Positions 5,974 to 12,679 of a stretch of DNA of 19,874 nucleotides are shown here, piece by piece (within the stretch, counting starts at the first letter, position 1; every line of letters starts with the position of its first letter). Source of the DNA: an uncultured Erysipelotrichaceae bacterium (GTDB lineage: Bacteria; Bacillota_I; Bacilli_A; Erysipelotrichales; Erysipelotrichaceae); the NCBI GenBank assembly GCA_900314345.1, contig OMUX01000249.1:1-19874 (forward strand), written 5' to 3'. Position numbers and translations under genes: made by a program. The notes under the pieces were generated by a model. The model was given only the letters and a program-made list of their open reading frames with translations. It searched no databases and was not told the origin of the DNA.

Positions 5974-8361
5974 TTATGCCCTTGCCTGCTGGTTCACATA
6001 GCGCAGGATGTTGGAGGCATTGGCATATGTCTCCGCCTTGTCACCATGCACCATCACCAGCGTCGGTGCTGAAGTGATGCCGTACTTCTTCGTCAGCTCC
6101 ACTTCCTCTTCCGCATCGATGATCTGATAACCGAAGCCTGACCTGTCGAGCATCTGCTCAATCATCCTGCAGTTCGGGCATGTCTTTGTCGTAAACAGCA
6201 GTGCCTTTGTATTCTCAGCTGACCTTACAGGCTGTACGCTGACAGCCTCTTCCGGCTTCTTCTCTTCAAAGTCGCTGACCGGACGGCTGACAAGGCCTTC
6301 CACCTTGTAGGTTCTGCGGTCCTTGAATTCCTGTGCCTTGCCGGCATTCCAGTTCTTCACCGGACGATAGTAGCCTGTAATACGGGAATAGACTTCCGTC
6401 TCTGCACCGCACTTCGGGCACTTCCAGACTTCACCGGCAATATACCCGTCATTCGGGCAGACGGAATATGTCGGAGAAAGCGTGTAGTAAGGAAGCTTGT
6501 AGTTCTGGGCAATCTTCCTGACAAGCGTAGCCGCTGCCTTCCAGCCGCTGAGTCTTTCGCCAAGGAAGGCATGGAAGACCGTGCCGCTGGTATACAGCAC
6601 CTGCAGCGGATCCTCAATATCCAGTGCCGTGAAGATATCATCCGTATAGCCGACCGGCAGATGAGAGCTGTTGGTATAGTACGGTGTACCGTTCATGTTC
6701 GCCGTGATGATATCCGGGTAGCGCTCCTTGTCATGCTTTGCCAGACGGTATGTCGTGGACTCTGCCGGTGTAGCCTCGAGGTTGTACAGATCTCCGTACT
6801 CTTCCTGATAATCAGAAAGTCTCTTGCGCATGTGATTCAGTACTTCCACTGCGAAGTCCTGTGTTTCCTTGTGTGTCAGGTCCTTCTTCAGCCAGCAGGC
6901 ATTGAGACCTACTTCATTCATGCCGATCAGACCGATGGTGGAGAAGTGGTTGTTGAAGGTTCCCAGATAGCGCTTTGTGTAAGGATACAGGCCGGCATCG
7001 AGAAGCTTTGTGACAACATCCCTCTTGACCTTGAGGGAACGTGCACTGAGATCCATGATGTGATCCAGACGCTGATAGAACTCTTCCGGCGTCCTGGAAA
7101 GATAGGCGATTCTCGGCAGATTGATTGTGACAACACCGATGGAACCTGTGCTCTCACCGCTTCCGAAATAGCCGCCGCTCTTCTTCCTGAGTTCACGCAG
7201 GTCAAGCCGCAGTCTGCAGCACATGGATCTGACATCACTCGGCTGCATGTCCGAGTTCACATAATTGGAGAAATACGGTGTTCCGTACTTTGCCGTCATC
7301 TCAAACAGCAGCTTGTTGTTTTCTGTTTCAGACCAGTCGAAATCCTTTGTAATTGAGTATGTCGGAATCGGATACTGGAAGCCTCTGCCGTTGGCATCGC
7401 CTTCGATCATGACCTCAATGAAGGCCTTGTTGACCATATCCATTTCCTTCTTGCAGTCCTTGTACTTGAACGGCATTTCCTTGCCGCCGACAATGGCCGG
7501 AAGCTCTGCCAGATCATCCGGAACCGTCCAGTCCAGCGTGATGTTGGTAAACGGAGCCTGTGTGCCCCAGCGGCTTGGTGTATTGACACCATAGATGAAG
7601 CTCTGGATATCCTGCTTCACCTGGTGATAGCTCAGGTTGTCTGCCTTTACAAACGGTGCCAGATAGGTATCAAAGCTGGAGAATGCCTGGGCACCTGCCC
7701 ACTCATTCTGCATGATGCCAAGGAAATTGACCATCTGGTTGCACAGTGTGCTGAGATGCTTAGCCGGTGCAGAGGTGATCTTGCCTGTGACACCGCCAAG
7801 ACCTTCCTGGATCAGCTGTTTCAATGACCATCCTGCACAGTATCCGGAAAGCATGCTCAGATCATGGATATGGATATCACCGTTTCTGTGGGCATTGGCA
7901 ATCTCCTGGTCATAGACCTCGGACAGCCAGTAGTTTGCCGTAATGGCACCGGAGTTGGAAAGAATCAGACCGCCGATGGAATACGTCACGGTGCTGTTCT
8001 CCTTCACACGCCAGTCCAGAGCCTTCAGATAGTTGTCCACCAGCTTCTTGTAGTCCAGGGTGGTTGCCTGGATGTTTCTCACATTCTCACGCTGCTTGCG
8101 GTAAAGTATGTAAGCCTTGGAAACATCGGAATATCCTGCCTCACTCAATACCTTCTCAGCAGAGTCCTGGATATCCTCCACACCGATAAGATCGTCCTTG
8201 ACCTTCGGTTCAAAGTCCGACGTCACACGCAGAGCAATCATGTCAATGATGCTTGGATTGTACTGTCTGCCGCATGCATCAAATGCCTTGCGGATTGCCG
8301 CACTGATCTTGTTTACATCGAAATCAGCGATCTTCCCGTCTCTTTTCACTACTCTGTACAT
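5974..8361 (-). CDS. nrdD: Anaerobic (class III) ribonucleoside-triphosphate reductase fused to a C-terminal redoxin
   Basis: The glycyl-radical enzyme that makes dNTPs from NTPs without oxygen. An ATP-cone (MYRVVKRDGKIADFD, residues 1 to about 95) is followed by the barrel (about 110-640) with candidate active-site Cys in SGYCAGW and SMCCRLRLD. A zinc-ribbon-like CPND...CPKC and the glycyl-radical loop RITGYYRP (Gly663) follow. After a charged linker (about 686-715), residues 716-795 form a thioredoxin/NrdH-like domain with TCPNC (Cys728, Cys731) and the cis-Pro loop TSAPT. The fused redoxin suggests that this enzyme uses a dithiol, not formate, as reductant. The ATG (8359-8361) starts 4 bases after the stop of the activase gene and uses an AAGGAAGG site within that gene's last codons, so the two are translationally coupled. 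The zinc ribbon shows three Cys; the fourth place is Asp. Confidence 0.93.
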   Translation of the reverse strand: MYRVVKRDGKIADFDVNKISAAIRKAFDACGRQYNPSIIDMIALRVTSDFEPKVKDDLIGVEDIQDSAEKVLSEAGYSDVSKAYILYRKQRENVRNIQATTLDYKKLVDNYLKALDWRVKENSTVTYSIGGLILSNSGAITANYWLSEVYDQEIANAHRNGDIHIHDLSMLSGYCAGWSLKQLIQEGLGGVTGKITSAPAKHLSTLCNQMVNFLGIMQNEWAGAQAFSSFDTYLAPFVKADNLSYHQVKQDIQSFIYGVNTPSRWGTQAPFTNITLDWTVPDDLAELPAIVGGKEMPFKYKDCKKEMDMVNKAFIEVMIEGDANGRGFQYPIPTYSITKDFDWSETENNKLLFEMTAKYGTPYFSNYVNSDMQPSDVRSMCCRLRLDLRELRKKSGGYFGSGESTGSIGVVTINLPRIAYLSRTPEEFYQRLDHIMDLSARSLKVKRDVVTKLLDAGLYPYTKRYLGTFNNHFSTIGLIGMNEVGLNACWLKKDLTHKETQDFAVEVLNHMRKRLSDYQEEYGDLYNLEATPAESTTYRLAKHDKERYPDIITANMNGTPYYTNSSHLPVGYTDDIFTALDIEDPLQVLYTSGTVFHAFLGERLSGWKAAATLVRKIAQNYKLPYYTLSPTYSVCPNDGYIAGEVWKCPKCGAETEVYSRITGYYRPVKNWNAGKAQEFKDRRTYKVEGLVSRPVSDFEEKKPEEAVSVQPVRSAENTKALLFTTKTCPNCRMIEQMLDRSGFGYQIIDAEEEVELTKKYGITSAPTLVMVHGDKAETYANASNILRYVNQQARA

Positions 8362-8365
8362 ATGC

Positions 8366-9511
8366 TTAACCTTCCTTTACTCCCCTGAGCATTGCCTTTG
8401 GCACATATTGTCTGACAACGTCACACAGATGCTTCATCTCTTCTTCGTTGTATGCGCTCCATCCGGACTGGATGAGATTGCCGCTGTCCATGAACTGCTG
8501 CAGGTAATACTTCTCATCCCCTGCAATCCACTGTGCAAGCTTCAACATGTCCTCTTCACTGTGGAACTCCCGTACAACAGTTGTACGGAACTCATAGTCC
8601 ACGGTCCCCTTCATGAGGAGCTGCATGGATTCCTGTACGTTGTCCATGCGGAATACTTCCGCATTCAGTCCGACTGTTTCCGCATAGCGTTCCGGACAGT
8701 TCTTGATATCCATGGCCACATAGTCCACAAGCCCCTCTGCACACAGATGTTCCAGCTTTTCCGGATAGAAGCCGTTGGTATCCAGCTTCACAAGGTATCC
8801 CATTTCCCGGAGCTCCTTGATGAAATCCTCCAGGCCTTCCTGCATTAACGGTTCTCCTCCGGAAATGCATACGCCATCGAGAATTCCTTTTCTCTTCTCC
8901 AGATAGGACAGCACATCATCCAGATCGAAGAACTCATAGTCATCCGGCAGGAACACCAGGTCCTTGTTGTGGCAGTACGGACACTTGAAGCAGCAGCCTC
9001 CGGTGAAGATCGTTGCGGCAACCTTGTCCGGATAATCCAGCAAGGTCATCTTCTGCATGCCTCCGATCTTGATGCCTGAGTATCTTGGCTGCGGATTAAG
9101 GTACATCCGGGAGTTCATGCACACCTTGTCGAGCATGTTCTCGAATTCATCCATATCCATGTTCACTGCCAGTTTCTTCCGGCATTCATTGCGCAGGTCA
9201 TACAGGCTGCTCATGATCGAAGCAGCACGCTGTGTGGTATACAGACGCTTGATGCGATGATCCTTTTCGTCTGTTCTTGCCTGTACATAGTCCTGCTCGA
9301 TCAGCTTCTGGATGCTCTTGGTTGTGGTACCCTTGTCAACCTCACCGATCCTTGCGGCCTCCTGCATTGTGATGCCCTCGTGTTCATTGATGAAGAACAG
9401 GTACATCAGCTGACCGCTGCCGATGTCATATTCAGCGAGCACTTTATCGAAATACTTCTGTACATTGCGGTTCAGAAGCGAAAGATTGATGAGAAAGCTG
9501 CTGTCTTCCAT
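8366..9511 (-). CDS. nrdG: MarR-type regulator fused to anaerobic RNR activating enzyme (NrdG)
   Basis: A single 381-residue reading frame with two parts. Residues 1 to about 140 form a MarR winged-helix domain: GSGQLMYLFFINEHEGITMQ, the helix-turn-helix EAARIGEVDKGTTTKSIQKL and the wing DEKDHRIKRLYTT. Residues about 147-381 are a radical-SAM activase with the 4Fe-4S motif CxxxCxxC (Cys173, Cys177, Cys180), the SAM motif SGGEP (217-221) and LDTNG. The activase installs the glycyl radical on NrdD, encoded 4 bases downstream. NrdG proteins are normally about 155-235 residues without a DNA-binding domain. I see no frameshift, stop or internal ribosome binding site at the junction. The ATG at 9509-9511 has GGGAG (complement of 9522-9526) at 10 bases. 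The DNA-binding half may regulate this operon through the palindromes at 9547-9589. Confidence 0.92.
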   Translation of the reverse strand: MEDSSFLINLSLLNRNVQKYFDKVLAEYDIGSGQLMYLFFINEHEGITMQEAARIGEVDKGTTTKSIQKLIEQDYVQARTDEKDHRIKRLYTTQRAASIMSSLYDLRNECRKKLAVNMDMDEFENMLDKVCMNSRMYLNPQPRYSGIKIGGMQKMTLLDYPDKVAATIFTGGCCFKCPYCHNKDLVFLPDDYEFFDLDDVLSYLEKRKGILDGVCISGGEPLMQEGLEDFIKELREMGYLVKLDTNGFYPEKLEHLCAEGLVDYVAMDIKNCPERYAETVGLNAEVFRMDNVQESMQLLMKGTVDYEFRTTVVREFHSEEDMLKLAQWIAGDEKYYLQQFMDSGNLIQSGWSAYNEEEMKHLCDVVRQYVPKAMLRGVKEG

Positions 9512-9546
9512 ATGTTTTCTTCTCCCTTCCGGATCACCCTGTCAGA

Positions 9547-9568
9547 ATTAGTTGGATTTCCAAGTATT
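9547..9568. promoter_or_regulatory. Palindrome 2 near the nrdG transcription start
   Basis: The core TTGGATTTCCAA (9552-9563) is a TTGGA-N2-TCCAA palindrome, and symmetry extends outward at most positions to 9547 and 9568. Its centre is 22 bp, about two helical turns, from that of the palindrome at 9570-9589. It lies just downstream of the predicted start, where a repressor could bind cooperatively. Confidence 0.45.
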
Positions 9569-9569
9569 T

Positions 9570-9589
9570 GTTACAATTCCGATTCTAAC
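9570..9589. promoter_or_regulatory. Palindrome 1 (MarR-like operator) over the nrdG -10 box
   Basis: GTTACAATTCCGATTCTAAC has the symmetric pattern GTTAnAATnnnnATTnTAAC, with all seven positions of each arm matching. Size and form fit operators of MarR-family dimers. It contains the predicted -10 box of the MarR-nrdG gene, so autoregulation by the fused MarR domain is the simplest idea. Confidence 0.55.
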
Positions 9590-9609
9590 TGTTTTTCGCG
9601 CGAGTGCAA
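9582..9609 (-). promoter_or_regulatory. Predicted promoter of the nrdG-nrdD operon
   Basis: On the minus strand TTGCAC (complement of 9604-9609) is separated by 16 bp from TAGAAT (complement of 9582-9587, 5 of 6 to consensus). The -35 box is weak. Predicted leader length is about 64 bases. Confidence 0.45.
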
Positions 9610-9717
9610 CGATAATTTTCCACCATACCCTTCATAATTCCGGAAATGATTGATTTCCCGCCGTTTGCTTTCGACATATTCCCCATTCTGACGAATTTAT
9701 TTCCCTGCATTTCCAGC

Positions 9718-9723
9718 TATAAT
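9718..9723 (+). promoter_or_regulatory. -10 box (TATAAT) of the small membrane protein gene
   Basis: Perfect TATAAT 31 bases before the start codon; no convincing -35 box at 16-18 bp. The spacer 9512-9753 is divergent between this gene and nrdG. Confidence 0.45.
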
Positions 9724-9753
9724 GAGTTCATCAGTCAAAGGAGGTATGCATAT

Positions 9754-9999
9754 ATGTTATTGTGGCTGATCCGTGTACTGATCGTCGGTCTTGTGGCCGG
9801 ATGGCTGAGTGCAAAGCTGATGGGAATGGATTCTTCCAGCTGGGTAAGCAATCTCTGCCTGGGACTTGTCGGTTCCTTCGTCGGCGGGCTTGTCGGAAGA
9901 TTGCTGGGACTTGGTGCTACCAATATCCTTGGTTCCATTATCCTGTCCGTCATCGGCGCATTCCTTGCCGTCTGGATCTACAAAAAACTCAAGAAATAA
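9754..9999 (+). CDS. GlsB/YeaQ/YmgE (transglycosylase-associated) small membrane protein
   Basis: 81 residues with three hydrophobic segments rich in small residues: LIRVLIVGLVAGWLSAKLM (about 4-22), WVSNLCLGLVGSFVGGLVG (30-48) and TNILGSIILSVIGAFLAVW (about 56-74), ending in the basic tail IYKKLKK. Gly-rich GLVGSFVGG is the family hallmark. Members are stress-associated inner-membrane proteins of unclear biochemical role. The ATG at 9754 follows a strong AAAGGAGG site (9737-9744) at 9 bases; a longer frame from 9646 would cross the promoter and is rejected. Monocistronic, with its own terminator. Confidence 0.88.
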   Translation: MLLWLIRVLIVGLVAGWLSAKLMGMDSSSWVSNLCLGLVGSFVGGLVGRLLGLGATNILGSIILSVIGAFLAVWIYKKLKK

Positions 10000-10007
10000 A
10001 CCAAAAG

Positions 10008-10040
10008 AAAACTTCAGTCCAACAAAGCTGAAGTTTTTCT
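10008..10040. terminator. Bidirectional rho-independent terminator
   Basis: AAAACTTCAG (10008-10017) pairs perfectly with CTGAAGTTTT (10028-10037). The plus strand continues TCT and the minus strand CTTTTGG, so it may serve both the gene ending at 9999 and the leftward small ORF ending at 10048. Confidence 0.75.
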
Positions 10041-10047
10041 TTCTGCT

Positions 10048-10170
10048 TCAGAAGCGCATCTCAGCGATGACTTCACGGATCTCATCCAGATCCAGGGGTC
10101 TTGTATCCCCCTGCGGCTTCTTCTCCCCTTTCAGAATCACCGTATCCTTCTTCTGATCCTTGTTTTCCAT
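10048..10170 (-). CDS. Possible small charged protein (40 aa), not recognised
   Basis: The frame reads MENKDQKKDTVILKGEKKPQ in its first half and ends in DLDEIREVIAEMRF. It is highly charged, with a likely C-terminal amphipathic helix and no signal peptide or membrane segment. The ATG (10168-10170) has only a weak AGGGGGA site 9 bases upstream. The stop lies 8 bases before the bidirectional hairpin, which supports a real transcript in this direction. It lies downstream of the AlbA_2 gene in the same orientation, 123 bases away. I assign no function; it may be a spurious frame. Confidence 0.4.
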   Translation of the reverse strand: MENKDQKKDTVILKGEKKPQGDTRPLDLDEIREVIAEMRF

Positions 10171-10292
10171 GCGACTGTTCCCCCTGATGCCTCCCCTATT
10201 ATCAGCCGGAAAAAAGGAAAACCAAGTCTTGAACTCTTCCCGATGACGTGCTCCACGCTCAACCATGCGGAAAAGTTGAAAGTGAAACTTTT

Positions 10293-11753
10293 CTATCTGA
10301 TTCTTGCATACCGGATGCAATGTTTCTTGTCTACGGACTGTCCAAGTCTTCCTTGCACAAGCATCTGATTGACGGTGTCACGCAGTTTCCTGCTGATGAA
10401 ACGGTAGCCCATTCTCTCAGAAATCTCTGTCAATGTCAGGTTCCCATCACCGATTGTCTGCAGGATACGTAACTGATATTCTTCCGCTTTGTTCTTCTTC
10501 TGTTTTACAAAGACAGGATGCACAGGAATTGTGACAGACAGATAAGAGCGGTCCGGATCCATATCGAACTGCAGACCCGAAGATCCATTCTCTGCCAGTG
10601 CACGTGAAGCATTCGGAAATCCTGTATATCTTCCTTCAATGAGTCCGAGTTCTTTCAGGAAATCCCCGATCCTCCGGTTCCGGTATATCCTTGCAGGGAT
10701 ATTTCCTTCCGCAATATCTGCATCCGTAATACTTCTGTCAAAACCCGGATAGCTTGTAATCTCCATGGCATCCGGTGTGATCCTGACTGTGATCGGTTCC
10801 TGGATCTGATAGGAACGATGATATACCGCATTGGAAAGAATCTCTTCCACTGCGCGGTACGGATAGTTCCAGATTCTGTCTGCCTCTGCTCTGTCAGAAT
10901 GTTTGATCACTTTCTGCCGGAGGACATAGTTCTTCACATACTGCAAAGCATCTGCAAGCTGTACCTGAAGCGGTCCTGTGAAGACCTTTTCCGTCATATT
11001 CTCCCCTGTGGCATCCGGGATATCCACCACTTCAATCCGTGCATACCGGAAATACTTCTGCGGATCAGCGCTGAACATCAGAAGCCCAACATTCCGTGGC
11101 TTTCTTCTTTCCGGTGGTCCGTCAAGAAGCTGCAGATCATCTGCCAGCTGTTCAAGGGAAAGGCTGTACATCCGTTCCGCAAGACTGCTCTTTGTTTTTG
11201 CCAGATGATCCCGGATCAGACTGATGTCCAGGTCTTCCAGATCGGCCGCAAGGTTCGCCCTGTCATCGAAAGGAATACTTCCTGATACATAGAACAGCTC
11301 CTTTTCTTCTGCCGGTGATGCAATTACACTGCTGGAGAACTTCCGGATGTAATAATACTTGTTCGATTGTTTCTGTATCGCATCCGCCGGTGCCTTGTAC
11401 GGGCGCCCGTATCCGCCTGCACACCATAGAACCAGCACATACTTTCCTTCATACAGCATCGGTTCACAGACCGGTTCATAGAAAGGTTCAATGAAATGAC
11501 AGAGCTCCAGCAGCTTCTTCTGCAGTCCGTCAATTCTTTTCTTCTCAATTCCTTTCACCGGAAACCCGGGTGTCCCGTGATCATCCTCAACACCGATGAT
11601 GATATATCCTCCTCCGATATTGTCGATATCATTGGCAAAGGCACAGATGGTATGCAGTACAGGCGTAGGATTGAGATCTTCCTTGAATTCGATTCTGTTA
11701 GATTCCACAGCACTTCCATTCAGAAGTTCGTTAATGTTCACAGGGATGGCCAT
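10293..11753 (-). CDS. AlbA_2 (Schlafen-like) DNA-binding / GHKL ATPase putative transcriptional regulator
   Basis: 486 residues. The N-terminal AlbA_2 domain (about 12-135) shows ESNRIEFKED and GGGYIIIGVEDD, typical of this divergent DNA- or RNA-binding fold. The C-terminal half (about 275-420) resembles the HATPase_c_4 module, with EEILSNAVYHRSY as the N-box and GFPNASRALAENGSSG as the lid. The last 70 residues look like a winged helix (GDGNLTLTEISERMGYRFIS). Such proteins are usually annotated as ATP-binding or RecG-like regulators; targets are unknown, and some occur in stress or phage-defence settings. ATG 11751-11753 has an overlapping AGGAGG (complement of 11759-11764) at 5-base spacing. 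A GTG two codons earlier lies within that site and is not preferred. The repeats at 11801-11839 may be its operator. Confidence 0.8.
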   Translation of the reverse strand: MAIPVNINELLNGSAVESNRIEFKEDLNPTPVLHTICAFANDIDNIGGGYIIIGVEDDHGTPGFPVKGIEKKRIDGLQKKLLELCHFIEPFYEPVCEPMLYEGKYVLVLWCAGGYGRPYKAPADAIQKQSNKYYYIRKFSSSVIASPAEEKELFYVSGSIPFDDRANLAADLEDLDISLIRDHLAKTKSSLAERMYSLSLEQLADDLQLLDGPPERRKPRNVGLLMFSADPQKYFRYARIEVVDIPDATGENMTEKVFTGPLQVQLADALQYVKNYVLRQKVIKHSDRAEADRIWNYPYRAVEEILSNAVYHRSYQIQEPITVRITPDAMEITSYPGFDRSITDADIAEGNIPARIYRNRRIGDFLKELGLIEGRYTGFPNASRALAENGSSGLQFDMDPDRSYLSVTIPVHPVFVKQKKNKAEEYQLRILQTIGDGNLTLTEISERMGYRFISRKLRDTVNQMLVQGRLGQSVDKKHCIRYARIR

Positions 11754-11800
11754 AGACACCTCCTGTCTGAAGGATAATTGTTGATATTCTATTTATCCAG

Positions 11801-11839
11801 TACTCGACATAAATTTCATCGATTACTCGATATTATTAT
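11801..11839. promoter_or_regulatory. Direct repeats TACTCGAyAT upstream of the AlbA_2 gene
   Basis: TACTCGACATAAAT (11801-11814) and TACTCGATATTATT (11824-11837) are direct repeats spaced 23 bp start to start. The second overlaps the palindrome ATCGA-N4-TCGAT (11818-11831). They lie between the divergent AlbA_2 gene and the lipoprotein genes and could be operator sites for either. Confidence 0.4.
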
Positions 11840-11868
11840 TTTTTCTGCCCCCGTAAGCAAACACAGAC

Positions 11869-12125
11869 AGGGGAGTGGCAGCATAGATTTTAAGACCTGC
11901 CACTCCTTTACTCCCCCCCGAAAATGTGAAACAATGGTCAAGAGCGCAGATATTCAGAACGACTACCTGCCTCATCCACATACAAAGAAGGGGGAAAAGC
12001 GTGATTCAGAAAAGCAGATTTGCATCATTATTATCGGCAGTTCTTGCAGTTTCAATGATTGCAGGCTGTAGCAGCAGCTCTGCAGCACAAAGCGCTGCTG
12101 AAACAGCAGCTGAAACAACTGCAGC
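11869..12125 (+). repeat. 257-bp direct repeat, copy 1 (leader plus lipoprotein signal peptide)
   Basis: Nearly identical to 14308-14564. It covers a hairpin, a 90-base leader, the start codon and the signal peptide of the lipoprotein at 12001, and ends in the Ala/Thr-rich linker. Differences are scattered, with one extra G just before the start codon and a GTG in place of ATG. Confidence 0.9.
11872..11909 (+). promoter_or_regulatory. Leader hairpin 1
   Basis: GGAGTGGCAG (11872-11881) pairs perfectly with CTGCCACTCC (11897-11906) over a 15-base loop, followed by only TTT. It is kept intact in the duplicate at 14311-14345. It could be a weak terminator, an attenuator or an mRNA-stabilising structure in the leader of the lipoprotein gene. 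Confidence 0.5.
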
Positions 12126-12627
12126 TGGTGCAGAAACGACAGAAGCTGCAAGCACGGATGCCTTGGATCCTGCAGTGCCTTCCGAATCCTCAGAAAGCAC
12201 ATCAGAAGAGACTGGCAGTTACATTTATAATCTTGGGTCCGATATTCCGGCAATCGACGGGATTAGATTCGAGTTGATGAGTGTTAATGATCATGATCCT
12301 TCTGGTGAGGCAGAACCTATGCTGCTCTGCCATGTGAGAATTAAGAATACAAGTGCAGAAGGACTTGAAGTAAACACTGGAGATTTCTCTGCAACATGCG
12401 ACGGTACACCAGCTGAAGAATACACAGAATATGAGCGGGATGAGGAGAATGGCATGAAAAGATGGTACCAGCTGGATGTTATGGAGGGGACGGTCGCACC
12501 AGGAGAGTCGAAGGAAGCCGGTCTCGTATTCAGGGTGCCTGACAGCTACAAGATTTTTCAGATCACTTATTCACCGAGCGAATGGAAAGGGCAGTCTGTC
12601 ACAATCGAGTGGGAAAACTACAGGTGA
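12001..12627 (+). CDS. Lipoprotein with DUF4352-like Ig-fold domain
   Basis: 208 residues, exported and lipid-anchored on the outer face of the membrane. The signal peptide (1-22) is followed by lipobox IAGC with Cys23. A Ser/Ala/Thr/Glu-rich linker (about 24-75) tethers a C-terminal beta domain (about 85-208) with LCHVRIKNTSAEGLEVN, GTVAPGESKEAGLVFRVPD and YSPSEWKG, in the style of DUF4352 and other immunoglobulin-like ligand domains of Firmicute lipoproteins. The start is GTG 12001-12003 after AAGGGGG; the paralog uses ATG at the same place. Its leader and signal peptide are a duplicate of those at 14440, while the mature domains differ. It is followed 52 bases later by another lipoprotein gene in the same direction. 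Ligand unknown. Confidence 0.8.
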   Translation: MIQKSRFASLLSAVLAVSMIAGCSSSSAAQSAAETAAETTAAGAETTEAASTDALDPAVPSESSESTSEETGSYIYNLGSDIPAIDGIRFELMSVNDHDPSGEAEPMLLCHVRIKNTSAEGLEVNTGDFSATCDGTPAEEYTEYERDEENGMKRWYQLDVMEGTVAPGESKEAGLVFRVPDSYKIFQITYSPSEWKGQSVTIEWENYR

Positions 12628-12679
12628 AAAAGCAGAAGATCATCAATATTTACACAACTTATAACAGGAGGAATGATTC

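Noticed and set aside
9646..9753. N-terminal extension of the GlsB-type protein
   Set aside because: It would cross the TATAAT box and the strong ribosome binding site at 9737-9744; the family starts at the chosen ATG.
9512..9753. NrdR boxes controlling the nrd operon
   Set aside because: I found no pair of sites resembling the NrdR consensus; the palindromes seen differ from it and fit a MarR-type operator better.
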